Source: Carnobacterium iners (GTDB taxonomy: Bacteria; Bacillota; Bacilli; Lactobacillales; Carnobacteriaceae). From it: a stretch of DNA of 64,000 bases. Of the stretch, positions 45,438-53,959 are shown piece by piece. A program made the position numbers and the translations under genes. The stretch covers positions 248,001 to 312,000 of the forward strand of contig NZ_FXBJ01000002.1 of the NCBI RefSeq assembly GCF_900177385.1, written 5' to 3'. Below the pieces are notes generated by a model. That model saw nothing but the letters and a program-made list of their open reading frames with translations. It did no database searches and was not told the DNA's origin. The number at the start of each line of letters is the position of its first letter. Within the stretch, counting starts at the first letter, position 1.

Positions 45438-46265
45438 TTATTTCCAAAAGTCATCAAAAGGTGTAATCGGTAAATGACGTTTGTGTTGCGTTTTAAGATA
45501 CCAATCTTCTATTTGTTTTGCAGCCTTGTCGTCAATCGTTTTCCCTTCAAGGTAATCATCAATTTCTTCATACGTAACGCCTAAGGCTACTTCATCTGGT
45601 AAACCTGGGTTATTTTCTTCTAAATCAGCAGTTGGAACTTTAACATACAAGTGTTCTGGTGCACCTAATTCTTTCAACAAGGCTCCTCCTTGTCTTTTAT
45701 TCAAACGAACTAGCGGATTAATATCTGTACCACCGTCACCAAATTTAGTAAAAAACCCTGTTACTGCTTCAGCTGCATGATCTGTTCCTATCACTGCTCC
45801 TTGATACATACCCGCAACAGCATATTGGGCAATCATCCGTTGCCGAGCTTTAACATTACCTTTTACGAAATCACTTATCGAGATATCTGTTTCTTCTAGA
45901 GCCTGAACCATGGCATCAACGCTTGATTTAATATTGACTCGTACGCTCTCATCTGCGCCCATAAAGGTTATGGCATCAATAGCATCTTTTTCATCTGCTT
46001 GTTCCCCATAAGGCAAGCGAATGGCAATAAAACGATAAGCTACATCGCCCGTTTCTTCACGCAATTCTGTCATCGCCATTTGAGCTAATTTTCCACTAAG
46101 TGTTGAGTCTTGTCCACCACTAATCCCCAATACCAATGCCTTTAAAAAAGGATACCTAAGCATGTAGGCTTTTAAAAAATCAACACTTCGTCTAATTTCA
46201 AGTACGACATCAATTTCAGGAGCAACATAAAGCTCTTTAATGATTTTATTTTGCAAGTTTTGCAT
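45438..46265 (-). CDS. nadE: NH3-dependent NAD synthetase
   Basis: Makes NAD from nicotinic acid adenine dinucleotide, ATP and ammonia. The 275-residue protein has the ATP-pyrophosphatase loop [18 protein letters not shown] (about residues 45-62), [20 protein letters not shown] and [20 protein letters not shown], all diagnostic. It lacks the glutaminase domain, so free ammonia is used. pncB lies just upstream on the same strand but an ISLre2 insertion separates the two. A -10-like TATGAT/TATACT cluster lies upstream between the IS and the gene. Confidence 0.95.
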   Translation of the reverse strand: MQNLQNKIIKELYVAPEIDVVLEIRRSVDFLKAYMLRYPFLKALVLGISGGQDSTLSGKLAQMAMTELREETGDVAYRFIAIRLPYGEQADEKDAIDAITFMGADESVRVNIKSSVDAMVQALEETDISISDFVKGNVKARQRMIAQYAVAGMYQGAVIGTDHAAEAVTGFFTKFGDGGTDINPLVRLNKRQGGALLKELGAPEHLYVKVPTADLEENNPGLPDEVALGVTYEEIDDYLEGKTIDDKAAKQIEDWYLKTQHKRHLPITPFDDFWK

Positions 46266-46348
46266 TGTTTTTCACTCTCATTTCGAAGTATTTTTTATTA
46301 TTTCAGTATATCATAGTTCAATCTTCAGCTCTATTTTTTCAAATGATA

Positions 46349-48029
46349 GTTTGTGTCAAGTTTTTCTCGGTCGTCCTATTACTAGGCTAGTTTGGCGTTC
46401 TACTTTTGTACACCTATCTGCTACCGCACGGCTTTGCCGTTTGCTGGCCCATCTGTTTGGAGAACGTTCCAAAAAAATGGAACCTTCCCCAAACAGACAG
46501 GAATTATCGAAAACTTTTAATTAACTGCCCCATTGCTGAAGAATGAGGGGCATACAACGGAATCGTTCCTTTCTTTGCCCCAACTGACTGACGCGTCTTT
46601 TGATGCATTAAAGACGATACACGAACGGTTTGTTTCACCTTACGTTGTTGTCTTGTACTTCTAGTTTGCTGGTGAAGATATGTTTCACGTAACGTTTGAT
46701 TTAAGATCCCTTGTTTCACTTTCACCATGGCTTCACAACCGACTTCGCTCCAATGCATTCCACGTTTTTTCATCCGATAAGAAATATGGCGTTGATTCGA
46801 TTCCATTGCGCCTAAACCTCTGGCATCCTTCGGTACTTGTTCTACTTTTTCTCGCCAATCAAAAATCCGATCCCAATTTCTTAAAAGATAAGTTCGAAAA
46901 CTAGTCAGTTTTTCTACTGCTTGTGTTTCTTCTAAGGTACTTTCATAAGTGTCCAACCAGATCGTTAGGGCCTCTAAATCATGTTTTTTAAGCGCTTGAT
47001 GAATGTTCTGTTTAAAGAGATTACTTTGTACACCAAAAGCACGGTTCAGGCCTTGAAAGATGTGATAAGCGTCTAATTGATTCAACACGGGATAATTCGA
47101 CTGCGAAAAAGTTTCTTGGAATTTATCTGCGGTATAGCCTGGTCCACCATCGCTATTGGTAATGATTTGAGCGTGTTGTAACGCGTAATGAGTCGCTGTA
47201 AAAGCTTGTACTTCTGCCCAAAAACCAGCCGTCTTTTTAGTCGTCATAATGGCTTTAGGCTCCTTCAAGGAGACTCTCTTTCCATTTTTCTGCCAGCCTT
47301 CATAAACAAGTGCATGATGAACCTCTAAACTTTTTTTCTTTGTTGTCCCACGGACAAATACACCATCTGCTTCGGCATAGAAATAATCGACTTTTTTTCC
47401 TTCTGGTAACGCTGCTGACTCTTCTAGCTCAATCACCATTTCTTCGTCTTCACGCGCTTGTGCTTCTCCCACTCGTTTAAGGAGGCTGCCTACTGTTTGA
47501 TGGCTCATCGCTACTGCTGTCCATTCTTTCAGTGTTTCAGCGGTGTCCCGATAGGTACACTTACTGGCTAACTCTGCTACTTTGACTTCTACGAGTGGAC
47601 TATGACGTTGGTATTTTCTAATCCCCAACCACTCATCTAATGGATAATGATTTTGATTCTCTTGATCTGCCATTAAAGTACGACGGTAACGGACAGGCCC
47701 AAAAATAAATTGGACTGTTTTCCAATCTTCTCGCTTTACTTTCCATCCTTCTTGTTGCTTTTGTTCCTTAATCGTTTGGTTTACGTGTATAAATATATCT
47801 CCTAATAATTCCGTAAATACTTCATACATATAAAGCTGAATAGATTCTTCTGTAGCAATTAAATCGCTTGATTCCTTTATTATTTCGTATAATTTTGATA
47901 TAATGTTATCCATAAGAAGGCCTCTTCCATTTATGTATTTGCCGCGTAAGCATACATTTATGATAGAATGCCTTCTTTATTTTTGCTAGTAAAAAGATAA
48001 TATCCTCTCGAGAACTATTTTACACGTAC
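46349..48029 (-). mobile_element. ISLre2-family element, copy 2 (1681 bp, opposite orientation)
   Basis: Same element as 34666-36346, inverted. Ends match copy 1 exactly. The perfect 8-bp target duplication AAATGATA flanks it (46341-46348 and 48030-48037); this differs from the duplication at copy 1, so the copies arose from separate transpositions. It lies in the spacer between pncB and nadE without damaging either coding sequence. Confidence 0.93.
46504..47913 (-). CDS. ISLre2-family transposase (copy 2)
   Basis: Full-length 469-residue transposase, identical to the copy at 34782 except for Glu-Thr in place of Lys-Ala in LRETYLHQ (two base changes). One further base difference is visible just before the start codon. 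No stop or frameshift. Near-identity shows recent movement within this genome or a close donor. Confidence 0.92.
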   Translation of the reverse strand: MDNIISKLYEIIKESSDLIATEESIQLYMYEVFTELLGDIFIHVNQTIKEQKQQEGWKVKREDWKTVQFIFGPVRYRRTLMADQENQNHYPLDEWLGIRKYQRHSPLVEVKVAELASKCTYRDTAETLKEWTAVAMSHQTVGSLLKRVGEAQAREDEEMVIELEESAALPEGKKVDYFYAEADGVFVRGTTKKKSLEVHHALVYEGWQKNGKRVSLKEPKAIMTTKKTAGFWAEVQAFTATHYALQHAQIITNSDGGPGYTADKFQETFSQSNYPVLNQLDAYHIFQGLNRAFGVQSNLFKQNIHQALKKHDLEALTIWLDTYESTLEETQAVEKLTSFRTYLLRNWDRIFDWREKVEQVPKDARGLGAMESNQRHISYRMKKRGMHWSEVGCEAMVKVKQGILNQTLRETYLHQQTRSTRQQRKVKQTVRVSSLMHQKTRQSVGAKKGTIPLYAPHSSAMGQLIKSFR

Positions 48030-48042
48030 AAATGATAAAGAC

Positions 48043-48067
48043 AAAAAAAGCCCCTTAAAAAAGGACT
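48043..48067 (-). terminator. Terminator after pncB
   Basis: Minus-strand arms AGTCCTT and AAGGGGCT around T4, followed by seven T. It ends pncB before the ISLre2 element, so pncB and nadE may have been separate units even before the insertion. Confidence 0.7.
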
Positions 48068-48092
48068 CTTCTTTTAGCTCTAGCAAACTACT

Positions 48093-49550
48093 TTATTCTG
48101 CAATGTGCTTTTTTATCGCTTTAATAGAATTCATTTTATGATCGTAAGCCGTTTGTGATAAATCAACCGGATAGGATTCTGGATTTAAATTACGCTTATA
48201 CTCTTCCCATAATGAATTTAAACTTTTCACAGCATATATTTTAATCATCCCAAGTGTTGGCATCTTATAGCTCAACTGGCCATTTACAAAAATATCGACC
48301 AATAAAGGGCGAGCTGTGAAATTCGTGACGGTCTTATTGATATAGGTATGAACAGGATGGAACATAAACAGTTCTTTTTCTTGATCTGGTTTTTCATCCC
48401 AAAGAGTAATGTAATCCCCTTCAGATTTCCCATCATTGTTGCTTGTAATCCGCCAAACTTGTTTTTTACCGGGTGTGGAGACTTTTTCTACGTTACTTGA
48501 CAGTTTCATAGTATCAACCATTTCTCCGTTTTCATCTTCGATTGAAACTAATTTGTAAACAGCACCTAGAGCAGGTTGATCATAAGCGGTAATCAGTTTT
48601 GTTCCTACTCCCCAGACATCAATTTTAGCACCTTGCATTTTTAAGTTCAAAATCGTTTTCTCATCTAAATCATTTGACGCATAAATTTTAGCTTCTGGAA
48701 ATCCTGCCTCGTCTAATTGTTGACGAACTTTTTTTGAAATATAAGCCATATCTCCGCTATCTAAACGAATCCCTAAGAAATTAATTTTATCGCCCATTTC
48801 TTTTGCTACTTTTATGGCATTTGGCACACCAGATTTTAAGGTATCATACGTATCTACTAAAAAGACACAATCTTTATGGGTCGTAGCGTAGGCTTTAAAA
48901 GCTTTATAATCATCTCGATAGACTTGAATAAGTGAATGCGCGTGTGTACCACTCGCCGGAATATCAAAGATTTTAGCTGCACGAACATTGCTCGTTGCAT
49001 CACAACCACCAATATAAGCCGCTCTCGTTCCCCAAATAGCCGCGTCCATTTCTTGCGCTCTTCTTGAGCCAAATTCTAATACTAATTCATTGCCCACTAC
49101 TGATTTAAGTAAGGAAGCTTTTGTGGCAATCAATGTCTGGTAATTGACGATATTTAAAATAGCTGTCTCAACAAACTGGCAGTCTAATAATGGTCCTTCT
49201 ACTTGAATAATAGGCTCATTAGCAAAAACAACTTCTCCTTCAACCATTGATCGTATCGTTCCTCTAAACTTGAAGTCTTTTAGATACCCTAAAAAATCTT
49301 CAGGATAGTGACCAACTTCTCTTAGGTACTGGATATCCGTTTCTGAAAAAGTTAACTGTTGAATATACGATATCACTCGTTCTAAGCCTGCAAAAACAGC
49401 ATACCCGCTTTCAAAAGGGTTACTTCTAAAGTAACATTCGAATATTGCGTTATTATCTGCTTTTCCCTGTTCCCAATACGTCTGCATCATATTGATTTGA
49501 TACAAATCCGTATGCAATGCTAAACTATCATCTGGATAGACTTTGTTCAT
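48093..49550 (-). CDS. pncB: Nicotinate phosphoribosyltransferase
   Basis: Salvages nicotinic acid to nicotinate mononucleotide using PRPP and ATP, feeding NAD synthesis. The 485-residue protein has DLYQINMMQTYWEQG at the N-terminus, LEFGSRRAQEMDAAIWGTRAAYIGG (about residues 155-180), the GTHAHSLIQVY segment with the phosphorylated His, and GIRLDSGDMAYISKKVRQQLD. nadE is the downstream partner. A TATGAT -10 candidate on the minus strand (49598-49603) precedes it, with no good -35. Confidence 0.95.
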   Translation of the reverse strand: MNKVYPDDSLALHTDLYQINMMQTYWEQGKADNNAIFECYFRSNPFESGYAVFAGLERVISYIQQLTFSETDIQYLREVGHYPEDFLGYLKDFKFRGTIRSMVEGEVVFANEPIIQVEGPLLDCQFVETAILNIVNYQTLIATKASLLKSVVGNELVLEFGSRRAQEMDAAIWGTRAAYIGGCDATSNVRAAKIFDIPASGTHAHSLIQVYRDDYKAFKAYATTHKDCVFLVDTYDTLKSGVPNAIKVAKEMGDKINFLGIRLDSGDMAYISKKVRQQLDEAGFPEAKIYASNDLDEKTILNLKMQGAKIDVWGVGTKLITAYDQPALGAVYKLVSIEDENGEMVDTMKLSSNVEKVSTPGKKQVWRITSNNDGKSEGDYITLWDEKPDQEKELFMFHPVHTYINKTVTNFTARPLLVDIFVNGQLSYKMPTLGMIKIYAVKSLNSLWEEYKRNLNPESYPVDLSQTAYDHKMNSIKAIKKHIAE

Positions 49551-49761
49551 CCTATTCGCTCCCGACTAACTAATTTACGTTACTTTTTTCATCTCTTATC
49601 ATACCACAAATATTAAAAATCAGTTTTCATGATGGCATTTTCTTAGCAAATAAATAGAATTTCTCGTTTATCAAATAGTGGTCGGTAAAAAAGAAAAGTA
49701 TCAAATAATAACTAACTCAACCCTTTTAATTGAAACTTAACTGATTATCACGTAAGTTGGG

Positions 49762-49790
49762 TTTAGAGAAAGATAAAACTACTGTATAAT
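49762..49790 (+). promoter_or_regulatory. Promoter of the FMN reductase gene
   Basis: TTTAGA (49762-49767), 17 bp, and a consensus TATAAT (49785-49790), 31 bp before the start codon, which has AAAAGGAGG at the right distance. Confidence 0.65.
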
Positions 49791-49821
49791 AAAGAAAGAG
49801 TCACTAAAAGGAGGAACGATT

Positions 49822-50400
49822 ATGCTAAAAATTGGAATCATTACTGGAAGTACCCGTCCCAATCGTAAGAGTCTTAAAATCGCTGAGGAACTTAAAAAGT
49901 GGGCTGATAAACGTGAAGATGCTTTATATGAAGTAGTCGATATTGCTGATTATAATCTTCCCATGTACAACGAACCCATTGCTGCTCTTTATAGTCAAGA
50001 TTATCAAACTCCTGAAGCCATTCCTTGGGCCGAAAAGATAAACTCCCTTGATGGCTTTATTTTTGTTGTTCCCGAATACAATCATGGTCTTCCTTCAGCA
50101 TTAAAAAATGCGATCGATTATCTTTGCCATGAATACGGCAATAAAGTTGCTGGATCCGTTACTTACGGTTCTCAAGGCGGCATTCGTGCTGGAGAAGTCT
50201 TACGTCTTGTTTTAGGTGGTTTACACGTTGCGGTCATCAGTACGAGTTTAGCGCTATCTATCTTGACTGATTTCGATTCCGAAGATAATTTCATCCCGGA
50301 AGAGATCCATCAAACGATTTTCAATAAATTATTGGATCGTTTACTTGCATGGGGTGAACCCTTAAAGGTCTTGCGTGATAACGAACCAACACATAAATAA
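49822..50400 (+). CDS. NAD(P)H-dependent FMN reductase family oxidoreductase
   Basis: A 192-residue flavodoxin-fold enzyme. GIITGSTRPNRKSLKIAEELKKW (residues 4-26) binds the FMN phosphate; FVVPEYNHGLPSALKNAIDYL (about 82-102) is the family signature; GSQGGIRAGEVLRLVL follows. Likely a quinone, azo or flavin reductase; exact substrate unknown. The gene is followed 15 bp later by a lipoprotein gene that an IS3 element has split, so the two may have formed an operon. Confidence 0.88.
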   Translation: MLKIGIITGSTRPNRKSLKIAEELKKWADKREDALYEVVDIADYNLPMYNEPIAALYSQDYQTPEAIPWAEKINSLDGFIFVVPEYNHGLPSALKNAIDYLCHEYGNKVAGSVTYGSQGGIRAGEVLRLVLGGLHVAVISTSLALSILTDFDSEDNFIPEEIHQTIFNKLLDRLLAWGEPLKVLRDNEPTHK

Positions 50401-50719
50401 AAGGACTGATTTAAGATGAAAAAACTATTATTCGCAACAACCCTGTCGATTATCGGCTCAACTCTAATGGGTTGTGGCCAAACAGCAAGCAATGAAGCTG
50501 AATCTTCTTCTCAAGCAACTAGCTCGAGCAAACAACAAAAAGAAACGAATGAATACAGTGGAACGGTAAAAGAAGACGGGTCAAAAGAAGAACAGCAACT
50601 GCTTTTAAGTAACCTCAAACAAACAAAAGAAAAAGACTCATCCCTTTCTTTTGATGTATAGTGACCCCAAAAAGTTGGACTTTATTTAGAGTAGAGAAAT
50701 CTACTCTATTTTTTTGCTT

Positions 50720-51562
50720 TTAAGCTACTAGAGAAGGAGAGAAATGATGTTCCCGATAATGAACTGGGCTCATCCAATTTAACTTCTCTTTTATGCGATC
50801 GTGATTATAATAGTGAATATATTTGATGATTTCTTGTTCCAGCTCTCTATAACTATGAAAAACATTTCCATAATACATTTCCTGTTTTAGTAGTCCAAAG
50901 AAATTTTCTATTGGAGAATTATCAAGACAATTCCCTTTTCTAGACATACTTTGGAATATATTATCTTTTCTCAGCTCAGCGCCGTAGGCCTTCATTTGGT
51001 ATGCCCAACCCTGATCAGAATGGAAAGTTCGTCTAAATGGACACTTTTCAGTTGCTTTAATAGCATCGGCTAAAGCCTCCATAATAGTGATACCATTCGG
51101 TTGTTTTGTGATTTTATAGCTGACTATCTCCTTATTATACATGTCCATAAAAGGATCAAGGTATAATTTTTTTATCTGCAGATTCCCAGATGGATCATTT
51201 TCGTAATACTTAAATTCTGTTGTATCCGTCGTTATCTTTTGATAGGGGATAGTTGTATCAAATCTGCGGCTGATACGATTAGGAGTAACTTTTCCAACCG
51301 TTCCTTTGTAGGAGCTATACTTACGTGATTTACGAGAAAAAGAAGTAACTTGTAAGTTTAGTTCCTGCATAATGCGTTGAATTCTCTTTTTATTTACAAC
51401 GAAACCACGATTTCTTAATTCTGCCTTTATACGACGGTAACCGTAATCTTTGTGTTGGTCCCGTATTTCTAATATAAGTTGCTTTAACTCTGTATCTGGA
51501 TCCTTCTGTTTAAAACGTTTTTGCCAATACATGTAGGTTGATTTAGGATAATCAATAGTCAT
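50720..51562 (-). CDS. IS3-family transposase OrfB
   Basis: A 280-residue DDE integrase domain. HKDYGYRRIKAELRNRGF is the N-terminal HTH_21 segment; TTDTTEFKY gives the first Asp, TFHSDQGWAYQ the second, and NSPIENFFGLLKQE the Glu. In IS3 elements OrfB is normally made as an OrfAB fusion by a -1 frameshift; the frame upstream of this ATG stays open into the end of orfA, consistent with that. Confidence 0.92.
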   Translation of the reverse strand: MTIDYPKSTYMYWQKRFKQKDPDTELKQLILEIRDQHKDYGYRRIKAELRNRGFVVNKKRIQRIMQELNLQVTSFSRKSRKYSSYKGTVGKVTPNRISRRFDTTIPYQKITTDTTEFKYYENDPSGNLQIKKLYLDPFMDMYNKEIVSYKITKQPNGITIMEALADAIKATEKCPFRRTFHSDQGWAYQMKAYGAELRKDNIFQSMSRKGNCLDNSPIENFFGLLKQEMYYGNVFHSYRELEQEIIKYIHYYNHDRIKEKLNWMSPVHYREHHFSPSLVA

Positions 51563-51573
51563 TAAGATATCTT

Positions 51574-52158
51574 TTAATTGGAATTTTTCTCGGAGTCTGT
51601 AGATAATTTTTGCAGTTGGTTCGTTTGATTTTGGTTTTCCTCGGTCTGCAGACTCCGCAATTCTTTTAAAAAAGCATTTTGAATTTCTAAAGATAATACT
51701 TGATTCTCAAGCTCTTTGATCCGTTCTGAATTTTTATCAGTAGATTTAATAGGGCTGTTTTTATTTAGTTGGTTAGTGTTTTTATTTTTCATTTTAGCCG
51801 GACGTCCCTTCGGTTTTGAGAGTCCTTCAATGCCTTCGGCATGAAATGCCCTTACCCAATTAGCGATTAAGGATGGGTTGTTTATCTTGAGCTTCAATGC
51901 AAGCTGCTGATAGGATATCTCAGTAGTTAGATACAACTCTATCGTATCTATCTTGAATTGAACAGAATAATGATTGTCTTTTTTACTTCTGATTAGCCCA
52001 TCCTCACCGAATTGTCTATAATTAGCGACCCATATTTTGAGTTGGGATCCACTTTTTCCTGGGATACCATATTTTTTAGCCAAAAACTTGTATCCACCAG
52101 CTCCATCTAAATAACTCTTAACAACCGTTAGCTTAAATTCGAAACTATATTTTGCCAT
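51574..52158 (-). CDS. IS3-family OrfA (helix-turn-helix protein)
   Basis: A 194-residue DNA-binding protein with two helix-turn-helix units (SFEFKLTVVKSYLDGAGGYK ... GIPGKSGSQLKIWV and SVQFKIDTIELYL ... NNPSLIANWVRAF) and a C-terminal leucine-zipper-like helix (ERIKELENQVLSLEIQNAFL). This is the IS150-type OrfA. Its 3' end lies just upstream of orfB in another frame, as needed for frameshifting. Confidence 0.9.
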   Translation of the reverse strand: MAKYSFEFKLTVVKSYLDGAGGYKFLAKKYGIPGKSGSQLKIWVANYRQFGEDGLIRSKKDNHYSVQFKIDTIELYLTTEISYQQLALKLKINNPSLIANWVRAFHAEGIEGLSKPKGRPAKMKNKNTNQLNKNSPIKSTDKNSERIKELENQVLSLEIQNAFLKELRSLQTEENQNQTNQLQKLSTDSEKNSN

Positions 52159-52407
52159 ACAAAAACCCCCTAAGTTTAGATTTTCCAGGTCTAACTTTCG
52201 GGGGTCGGCTCAATGAAGTCATTCTTTTAGCAGAAGGCGTTTTTATTCTTGATGAAAAAACTCAAGAAAAACGACTAATTGAAGAGATAAAGGCTGGTAC
52301 AACGGTTAAAGTTTTATTGGTATCTGAACCAGTCACAACTCGTTCGTTGCCACCACAAATTCCAGGAAATAGCATTGCCCAAATTTTAATGAGTGAATGA
52401 TACTAAA

Positions 52408-52451
52408 CCAAAAAGCGTTGAATCCCCTTAATGGGATTCAGCGCTTTTTGG
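52408..52451. terminator. Bidirectional terminator after the split lipoprotein gene
   Basis: Hairpin with arms CCAAAAAGCGTTGAATCCC and a near-exact complement around a short loop; T run on both sides. It lies between the lipoprotein remnant (plus) and the 52475 membrane gene (minus). Confidence 0.88.
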
Positions 52452-52474
52452 TCAGGCTCAAACAGAATTTTTTA

Positions 52475-53020
52475 CTAGTTTTTGTCTTTTAATCGTTTTT
52501 TGATTTTTACTATTAAGATTTTTATCATTAAAAATAGGAGGAGTAGGAAAGATCCCAAAACCATGTTCCATTTTATAAAGGTTGCTACTGGTGTTAGTGT
52601 TTGGATGATGCCAGACTCTAAGGGATACCTTGCCATTACAATTGTTGCTCCGATATTCTCTAAAAGATCAAAAAATGCCGCCATGATTGGAAGGAATACT
52701 AGGTATCTCATTCGCTTGTTTCCTGGGATGTACTCTACTAATTTGATTGTCCACACAACTAAAAACAACGTATAAACAACTGGCCAAACTAAATCAAACG
52801 TCCACCTTAATAAAATGTACGTTTTTCTGCCTCCTTCGCCATAACTCTCGGCTAAATCATATAACTGTGAACCCGAGTAAAGGAATGATTGATCTGGCGA
52901 TTCCGATTGTCCGATGGCTTCGCTTGAATAACTAGCTATCTGTGGCAGAACAAAAGATAAGAATAAGAGAAATACGACTGATGCTCCTATAACCCACTTC
53001 CATTGAATTTTCGTTTTCAT
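52475..53020 (-). CDS. Unrecognised membrane protein
   Basis: A 181-residue protein I cannot assign. It has an N-terminal helix (residues 8-28), an external Ser/Gly-rich loop with YSGSQLYDLAESYGEGGRKTYILLRW, then helices at about 75-92, 105-122 and 148-172, and a basic tail KIKKRLKDKN. The conserved-looking FFDLLENIGATIVMARYP lies between helices. Positive-inside pattern places both ends in the cytoplasm. It stands alone between terminators. Start MKTKIQWKW has AGGAGG nearby. Confidence 0.7.
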   Translation of the reverse strand: MKTKIQWKWVIGASVVFLLFLSFVLPQIASYSSEAIGQSESPDQSFLYSGSQLYDLAESYGEGGRKTYILLRWTFDLVWPVVYTLFLVVWTIKLVEYIPGNKRMRYLVFLPIMAAFFDLLENIGATIVMARYPLESGIIQTLTPVATFIKWNMVLGSFLLLLFLMIKILIVKIKKRLKDKN

Positions 53021-53224
53021 TTTACTCCTCCTACTTTTTAATTTAGTTAGTAATATCGTTTACTAAAATTATTTCTGCATTCAACTTATTTAATGAACGA
53101 TTTCCCTATAATCATACCACGATGAGGTTTCGTTACAAGAAAAGGCATACTAATAAAAGCTAAATGATTGTAACGATAGAAAAAATTCTAGTCCACTTTA
53201 TCTTTTTGTATTGAAGATTAAATT

Positions 53225-53253
53225 TAGACTAAGGTAATCTGGATGGTACAATG
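53225..53253 (+). promoter_or_regulatory. Candidate promoter of the small membrane gene
   Basis: TTAGAC (53225-53230), 17 bp, TACAAT (53248-53253). It lies about 165 bp before the gene at 53418. The remainder of the 400-bp gap between 53021 and 53417 shows no gene or repeat that I could recognise. Confidence 0.5.
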
Positions 53254-53417
53254 GATATATACCGACTAACGCTCCTAAAGAAAAATATAAAATGAAGTAA
53301 GTTGTAAAGAGCTCTTTCCTAGAAAACAGTTCTATTAGTTACTGATGGAAAAGGCTCACCAAAAGTAATGTACAAAAAGTAAATGAAGACTCATTCAACT
53401 AAGAAAGGGTGTTTTAC

Positions 53418-53719
53418 ATGGGGTCCATTATAGAAATTATAGGTATTTTATTGCCTTTATTAATTGTAGGTGGGATCGCTTTATTTGTCATCACTAGACT
53501 TAAAAAGAAATCTAAACAAGGAACGTTGGGTAAGAAAAAAACAAAAAAAGATCAAATTTTATTGGATAGCCTAATTCCTTTAGGACCATTGGCTGTCTGA
53601 TTGGATTAGTTTTCAGTCTGTTCTTTCCATTTCAATTATCCTTTATCCTTACTTTTGGAGCTGCGTTTGGTTTATTAGCAGGCTATTTTGCTTATGATTA
53701 TTATGGCAATAAAGAATAA
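53418..53719 (+). pseudogene. Small two-part membrane protein with a frameshift
   Basis: From the ATG at 53418 (AGAAAGG upstream) the frame gives MGSIIEIIGILLPLLIVGGI, a basic stretch KKKSKQGTLGKKKTKKDQ, then ILLDSLIPLGPL and a stop at 53600. A -1 shift near 53588 restores an open frame: IGCLIGLVFSLFFPFQLSFI, LTFGAAFGLLAGYFAYDYYG, NKE, stop at 53719. Joined, this is a protein of about 100 residues with three helices. Its coherent hydrophobic C-terminus suggests one gene broken by a single-base loss, or a sequencing error; a programmed shift is less likely because no clear slippery site is seen. Confidence 0.6.
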
Positions 53720-53878
53720 GGAACCTGTTAATATAAAGCGTATAGTCTTTTCATCTTTCCTAGTAACTAGCATGAATACATCAATTGAAAGATAAAAAAT
53801 AAAAGAATCCCTCTGAGTAGAGTGTAGCCCATAAGAAATTCTTTTATTCTAATCATTTTTTTAGTAGGATAACCCTTT

Positions 53879-53908
53879 AAAACACTCGCAGAAAAAATGC
53901 GAGTGTTT
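53879..53908 (-). terminator. Terminator after hsdR
   Basis: Hairpin with arms AAACACTCGCA and TGCGAGTGTTT around a seven-base loop; TTTTAAA follows on the minus strand. It lies about 50 bp after the hsdR stop. A second, weaker pair (AATAAAAGAAT / ATTCTTTTATT, 53800-53850) is nearby. Confidence 0.75.
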
Positions 53909-53959
53909 CAGTAATCTTAAGTCGTAATAAAGGTAACCGATACTGGTCCAAATTTTGTT

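Larger units (their letters stand above)
50662..52206 (-). mobile_element. IS3-family insertion sequence (about 1545 bp)
   Basis: Ends TGACCCCAAAAAGTTGGAC (left) and, read inward, GACCCCCGAAAGTTAGAC (right) are imperfect inverted repeats. Two overlapping-frame genes, orfA and orfB, of the IS150 type are complete. The expected 3-4 bp target duplication is not evident. The element interrupts the lipoprotein gene in antisense orientation. Confidence 0.88.
50416..52400 (+). pseudogene. Lipoprotein gene split by an IS3-family insertion
   Basis: Part 1 (50416-50661) starts MKKLLFATTLSIIGSTLMGC, a lipoprotein signal with lipobox LMGC, followed by a Ser/Gln/Lys-rich linker and ending SSLSFDV at the IS junction. 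Part 2 (from about 52207 to 52400) continues in an open frame LNEVILLAEGVFILDEKTQE, then TTVKVLLVSEPVTTRSLPP and ends SIAQILMSE. Joined, they give a small surface lipoprotein of about 145 residues with a beta-rich domain. I do not recognise the family. No matching target duplication was found at the junctions, so some bases may have been lost. A strong terminator follows. Confidence 0.8.

Noticed and set aside
46680-46904. Plus-strand open frame within ISLre2, also present in the other copy
   Set aside because: It is an antisense shadow of the transposase and has no start signals.
34666-48029. A 13-kb composite transposon formed by the two ISLre2 copies
   Set aside because: Each copy carries its own, different 8-bp target duplication, and the enclosed genes are core cell-wall and NAD genes. 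A composite would share one duplication across its outer ends.
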